From: Micrococcales bacterium
GTDB lineage: Bacteria > Actinomycetota > Actinomycetes > Actinomycetales > Dermatophilaceae
Assembly: GCA_003157445.1 (NCBI GenBank)
Contig: PMJN01000256.1
Span: forward strand, 1-8,041
Length of the DNA stretch: 8,041 bases
Reading direction: 5' to 3'
Shown here: positions 5,390-8,041 of the stretch, in pieces
Layout of the letters: every line of letters starts with the position of its first letter
Position numbering within the stretch: position 1 is the first letter of the stretch
The notes under the pieces: model-generated
Seen by the model: only the letters and a program-made list of their open reading frames with translations
Told to the model about the DNA's origin: nothing
Database searches by the model: none
Made by a program: the position numbers and the translations under genes

Positions 5390-5594
5390 GACACTCCTGG
5401 CACGGGCGAAACACGACAGACGTGCGGGCGGACAGTCGCTGGCGACCAGCCGCATCGATTCCGGGCCGCGCCGCCTCTGTATGACGCATGTTAGCCGGAC
5501 GCTTCCGATGGACTGGCGGCCAAGCTGATGTCTGTCCTTCACACGAGATCCAGGCGTGATTATCGCCGTCGCCTACGTGGCGCTCCGGGGGGCA

Positions 5595-6482
5595 TCACAA
5601 ATACTTGCTGAACCAGTCGACCGCACGTGACGCGGCTGTGCTCAGGGCCGGCTCCTCGTACACGCCGTGGTGCGCCACGTCGAGCCGGAGCAGCTCCTTC
5701 GGCGAACTGACCTGAGCGAAGGCGTCCAAAGCGAGATCGACCGGTGTGAGAGTGTCTCGATCGGCGAGAATCATCAGCAACGGCGTTTGGTCGATCAGTG
5801 ACGCGGTGTAGGCCGGGGTGTAAGTCAGGATCTCCTCCATCGACAGCAGCGTTATCCGGTTGCGGAAGGCAGGCGTTTCCGCCTCCGCCTTCAACAGGCT
5901 CGTGTAGGTCTCAGTGTCCGGCAGGGCGCATAGCTGCCCCGCGGGTGCGGCGATGGGCAGGTAGGCGACTGCTTCACCGTTGTATTGAGCGGATCGTTCC
6001 TGTGCGAGTGTTCTCCGCAGGCTGGCAAAGGACTCCGCGTCCAAGAACCGCTTCACATTGTCCCAGGCCGACGCGGCCGGGACCTGAGCGACAACTGCTT
6101 TGAACCTGCCCTCGAAAGCCGCCAGGTGCAGCATATGAGCTCCGCTGAATGAGGTGCCCCAGCCCCCGATGCGCTCCGGATCGACGCCGTCGCACGCCGA
6201 TAACCAGGTGATTGCGTTCCGGAAGTCCTCAAGTTGTGCGTTTGGGGAGAGCCGCTGGCGCGGCGTCCCGGCAGAGTCACCGAAGTAGCGGTAGTCGAAG
6301 AGCAACGTGGTGAAGCCAGCGCTGGCGAAATGCTCGGCGAAGGGGGGCAGGTCCATGCCACGTACGCCTCCGAACCCGTGCGCCATGACGATGGCAGGTC
6401 CTGCACCGTCGTTCCCGGCAGCCGGGTAAAGCCAGCCGGCGCAGGTTGTGCCTTCGCTTGAGAACTCCACATCATGTCTCAT
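5595..6482 (-). CDS. Alpha/beta hydrolase family protein
   Basis: A 295-residue alpha/beta hydrolase. The oxyanion-hole strand AIVMAHGFGGVRGMDL is at 30-45 and FDYRYFGDS at 62-70. The nucleophile elbow is GWGTSFSGAH with Ser111, where GxSxS replaces the standard GxSxG; I recall this as usual for this subfamily. The acid candidate is Asp243 in ADRDTLTP and the base is His271 or His272 in VAHHGVYE. There is no signal peptide, so it is cytosolic. Substrates are probably carboxyl esters, thioesters or dienelactone-like compounds; sequence does not decide. The start ATG 6482 was chosen because GGAG (6492-6489) lies 6 bases upstream. An in-frame ATG at 6500 has no such site and lies inside the palindrome. 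A TetR gene lies upstream on the same strand with a palindromic operator between, indicating local repression. Confidence 0.87.
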   Translation of the reverse strand: MRHDVEFSSEGTTCAGWLYPAAGNDGAGPAIVMAHGFGGVRGMDLPPFAEHFASAGFTTLLFDYRYFGDSAGTPRQRLSPNAQLEDFRNAITWLSACDGVDPERIGGWGTSFSGAHMLHLAAFEGRFKAVVAQVPAASAWDNVKRFLDAESFASLRRTLAQERSAQYNGEAVAYLPIAAPAGQLCALPDTETYTSLLKAEAETPAFRNRITLLSMEEILTYTPAYTASLIDQTPLLMILADRDTLTPVDLALDAFAQVSSPKELLRLDVAHHGVYEEPALSTAASRAVDWFSKYL

Positions 6483-6497
6483 GTCAATCTCCGATTT

Positions 6498-6519
6498 CAT
6501 TACGGGACGTCACGTATTG
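6498..6519. promoter_or_regulatory. Imperfect palindrome, candidate TetR operator (hydrolase)
   Basis: CATTACGGGAC and GTCACGTATTG are reverse complements at 9 of 11 positions; the core TACGGGAC-GTCACGTA (6501-6516) matches at 7 of 8. It lies 16 bases upstream of the hydrolase start and downstream of the TetR gene's stop. The same core recurs, at 12 of 16 bases, before the dehydrogenase-like gene at 7462-7477. The TetR-family protein encoded next door is the likely binder. Confidence 0.55.
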
Positions 6520-6562
6520 GAATGACAGTACCTGCTCCCAGAGCACGATGTAAGAGCATGGA

Positions 6563-7180
6563 TCAAATGTGCGAAAAGGCCGCTATGAATCGGTCGACCG
6601 ACTGCTCGATGTCGCGTCGGCCGAGCCGGCCGCGGGAGAACAGGACGTGAGACAGCAGCGGCCCAGTCAGCCAGTCGGCTGCCCACGTGGTGCTGAGGTC
6701 GCTTCGCCATTCGCCGCGTTCGCGGGCACGCTGCAGAGCTGCCTCGAAGCTTGCTCGGCGTGGGGCCAGGAACAGTCGTCGCCATAGCTGATCTAGGTCC
6801 GGTTCGAGGGACAAGTCAGCGAGCAAGGCAACCAACACGTGAACGGTAGAAGGGTCGCTGAGCAGTTGTGTAGCGTGCCGCTGCGCTTCTATGAGATCAC
6901 CTCTGAGCGATCCCGTGTCCGGCACAGGCTGGTCGCCATAGCGGTGCAGCAGTGTGGCAATCACGAGTTCGGGCTTTGAAGACCAGCGTCGGTACAAGGT
7001 TGGCTTGCCCACGCCCGCTGATCGAGCCACTTCGGCGAGACTCAGAGCGCGGTACCCGACCTGATCCAGCTGATCGATACAGGCATCCAGGATGGCGCCA
7101 TCAGTTGCTGGGTTGCGAGGACGCCCGGACTTTCTGGATCTGGCAGGGTCTCGTCTTGCGGAAGACGACGGGATGGCCAT
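6563..7180 (-). CDS. TetR/AcrR-family transcriptional regulator
   Basis: A 205-residue TetR-family repressor of usual length. A basic, disordered N-terminal tail (about 25 residues, ARSRKSGRPR) leads to the DNA-binding domain. Helix 1 is AILDACIDQLDQVGYRALSL (29-48). The helix-turn-helix is AEVARSAGVGKPTLYRRWSSKPELV (49-73). The C-terminal helical domain (about 85-205) binds the ligand and dimerises. The start ATG 7180 has a weak ribosome binding site; later starts within the basic tail cannot be excluded. The gene lies between the hydrolase (same strand, downstream) and a divergent dehydrogenase-like gene. Related palindromes before both neighbours suggest that it represses both. It may be cotranscribed with the hydrolase from an upstream promoter, with the second promoter at 6498-6519 adding control. 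The ligand is unknown. Confidence 0.9.
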   Translation of the reverse strand: MAIPSSSARRDPARSRKSGRPRNPATDGAILDACIDQLDQVGYRALSLAEVARSAGVGKPTLYRRWSSKPELVIATLLHRYGDQPVPDTGSLRGDLIEAQRHATQLLSDPSTVHVLVALLADLSLEPDLDQLWRRLFLAPRRASFEAALQRARERGEWRSDLSTTWAADWLTGPLLSHVLFSRGRLGRRDIEQSVDRFIAAFSHI

Positions 7181-7223
7181 ACCGCGAAGGGTATCGGCAG
7201 CGGGCTGCAGATAGCGGTCTGTA

Positions 7224-7242
7224 TCCGACTCCGCGAGTCGGA
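7224..7242. promoter_or_regulatory. Perfect palindrome/hairpin upstream of TetR gene
   Basis: TCCGACTC and GAGTCGGA flank the 3-base centre CGC, giving a 19-bp palindrome 44 bases before the TetR start. It is not next to any gene end, so it is more likely an operator or a 5'-UTR hairpin than a terminator, although TTTT follows at 7253-7256. Its sequence is unlike the two TACG-CGTA palindromes, so a different binder is possible. Confidence 0.45.
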
Positions 7243-7461
7243 CGGGTGACCTTTTCGCGCTGAACTCTGCGGGCGCCTTAACCGTGGCCGGCTGCGCCCA
7301 TGTTGCCCCAGGATAGGCAGTCGATGGTGTCGGGTGGATGGTGGTGCTCCGGGTTGTTATGTTCGTCGGAAATCGGCTCTGAACTGTGTGCTATTGGCAT
7401 GAGGACCGGCATTTTGTCATCCAAAGGCGCCGGTATACGTCTGAGACTGGCGCACATACTG

Positions 7462-7477
7462 TACGTAGCGTAACGTA
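7462..7477. promoter_or_regulatory. Second TetR-operator-like palindrome (dehydrogenase-like gene)
   Basis: TACGTAGCGTAACGTA has half-sites that match at 6 of 8 positions, including the outer TACGT/ACGTA. It shares 12 of 16 bases with the palindrome before the hydrolase (6501-6516). It ends 6 bases before the ATG of the dehydrogenase-like gene. It also contains TAACGT (7471-7476), a TAnnnT -10 element 7 bases from the ATG, which would suit a leaderless transcript blocked by a bound repressor. Confidence 0.5.
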
Positions 7478-7483
7478 ATTGCA

Positions 7484-8041
7484 ATGGAGATCTGGATACG
7501 AGGCGCAAGTGGGCGCGCCGGGCGCGCTATAGCCGCCGAACTTGTCCGCCGTGGCCGACGGGTTGTTCTGGTGGGACGTGATAAGACACGGCTGCTGGCT
7601 GTCGTTGAGCAGGCGGCGCCCGGCGCGGAGAGTCTGGTGCTGGAGGGCGACGAAGCTCTTGCCTCGGCTTTGGCCCAGCGAGCGCCCGGCGTCTTGATCA
7701 ACACGGCTGGACCGTTCAGTGGGACGGGAACGACCGCCCGAGAGTGTCTTCGTCACGGAGTGCACTACGTGGATCTGGCCAACGAACTGGATCCGGTCAT
7801 GGCCCTCCTCAGCCTTGATCGGCAGGCGCGTGAGGCCGGTTGTGTTCTCGTGACAGGAGCAGGCTTCGGAGTCGCGGCGACCGAAGCGGTTGTTCTCGCA
7901 GTACGCGGGGAACATGGCCCAGCCGCAGCTGCCCGAGTGGCCGCGATGCCCTTCGTGGACGGCGTCGGCCCCGCCGTTGTCGCCAGCGTCATGAATGCGA
8001 TGGCCGGCGGAGGGCGCCGCTATGTCGATGGACGCATCGAG
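7484..8041 (+). CDS. Saccharopine dehydrogenase-like NAD(P)-binding protein (3'-truncated)
   Basis: The first 186 residues of a protein that continues beyond the window. MEIWIRGASGRAGRAIAAEL carries the Rossmann GxxGxxG motif at residues 7-13. Then come VVLVGRDKTRL (27-37), INTAGPFSGTG (72-82), HYVDLANE (94-101) and TGAGFGVAATEA (124-135). This order is typical of the saccharopine dehydrogenase NADP-binding superfamily, which includes trans-acting enoyl reductases and many uncharacterised oxidoreductases; a true lysine-pathway role is unlikely from context. ATG 7484 begins directly at the first beta strand, so no later start fits. No Shine-Dalgarno sequence is present and a TetR-type palindrome ends 6 bases upstream, suggesting a leaderless, repressor-controlled mRNA. 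It is divergent from the TetR gene. Confidence 0.88.
   Translation, partial: MEIWIRGASGRAGRAIAAELVRRGRRVVLVGRDKTRLLAVVEQAAPGAESLVLEGDEALASALAQRAPGVLINTAGPFSGTGTTARECLRHGVHYVDLANELDPVMALLSLDRQAREAGCVLVTGAGFGVAATEAVVLAVRGEHGPAAAARVAAMPFVDGVGPAVVASVMNAMAGGGRRYVDGRIE

Larger units (their letters stand above)
4720..5594. other. 875-base gene-poor debris zone
   Basis: No intact gene of normal length is convincing here; open frames on both strands look like chance frames in GC-rich DNA. What can be seen, left to right: a possible fragment of a medium-chain dehydrogenase (4860-4955), an inverted repeat (5016-5088), a 13-base motif repeated at 5109 and 5275, a C-terminal coding remnant on the minus strand (5189-5270), a tRNA-Phe 3' fragment (5271-5318), a tandem 10-bp repeat (5312-5331), and a short minus-strand gene start with a good ribosome binding site (5342-5389). 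The mix of remnants with a tRNA fragment is typical of an integration or recombination scar. No integrase or transposase is visible. Confidence 0.6.
7181..7483. other. Divergent intergenic region, TetR and dehydrogenase-like gene
   Basis: These 303 bases separate two divergent genes. I see no convincing gene in them. They hold a perfect 8-bp-stem palindrome near the TetR start (7224-7242) and the imperfect palindrome next to the dehydrogenase-like gene (7462-7477). The region is long for a simple divergent promoter, leaving about 220 bases unexplained. Confidence 0.5.

Noticed and set aside
5180..5494. 104-residue plus-strand frame containing GGVEPPTFRSS
   Set aside because: The segment is the antisense translation of the tRNA-Phe 3' fragment, a well-known annotation artefact. 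The rest has no protein-like features.
6483..6500. Earlier ATG start for the alpha/beta hydrolase
   Set aside because: It has no ribosome binding site and lies within the putative operator; ATG 6482 has GGAG at good spacing.
1..8041. CRISPR array, toxin-antitoxin pair, integrase or transposase gene
   Set aside because: No regularly spaced repeats, no small two-gene toxin-antitoxin layout and no recombinase motifs were found. The island inference rests only on the tRNA fragment and the debris zone.

Overview
The base composition (GC-rich, strong G/C bias at third codon positions), GTG starts, overlapping stop/start pairs and probable leaderless genes suggest a high-GC actinobacterium (Actinomycetota; genus not resolvable here). 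The content is accessory-type: short-chain dehydrogenases, an SRPBCC protein, hydrolases and local one-component regulators. There is no ribosomal, replication or other housekeeping gene.

Left region (1-1739): a rightward operon made of the end of an unrecognised protein, a FabG-like ketoreductase with an intact Asn-Ser-Tyr-Lys site, and a small SRPBCC (polyketide cyclase/aromatase-like) protein. The genes overlap by 4 bp and 1 bp. A long GC-rich hairpin followed by a T-rich tract closes the operon. A second SDR-fold gene (1812-2531) has its own strong Shine-Dalgarno sequence but lacks the YxxxK catalytic pair. It converges on a histidine phosphatase (3161-2541, minus).

Middle region (3323-4719): a 38-bp near-perfect palindrome touches the start of a metallo-beta-lactamase-fold protein with the residue pattern of AiiA-type N-acyl-homoserine lactonases. 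Its stop codon overlaps the start of a MarR-family regulator. The likely reading is a self-regulated, ligand-inducible lactone- or ester-degrading module.

Debris zone (4720-5594): 875 bases with no intact gene. It holds a possible decayed medium-chain dehydrogenase fragment, an inverted repeat, a C-terminal coding remnant, a 48-nt 3' fragment of a tRNA-Phe gene (anticodon stem-loop to discriminator base), short direct repeats, and a 15-codon gene start with a good ribosome binding site that stops near the tRNA fragment. The tRNA fragment is what tRNA-targeted integration of a mobile element leaves behind, so this is probably an island boundary.

Right region (5595-8041): an alpha/beta hydrolase (minus), a TetR-family regulator (minus) and a divergent saccharopine-dehydrogenase-like Rossmann protein cut by the window end. 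Related 16-bp imperfect palindromes (12 of 16 bases shared) lie just upstream of the hydrolase and of the dehydrogenase-like gene, suggesting that the TetR protein between them controls both.
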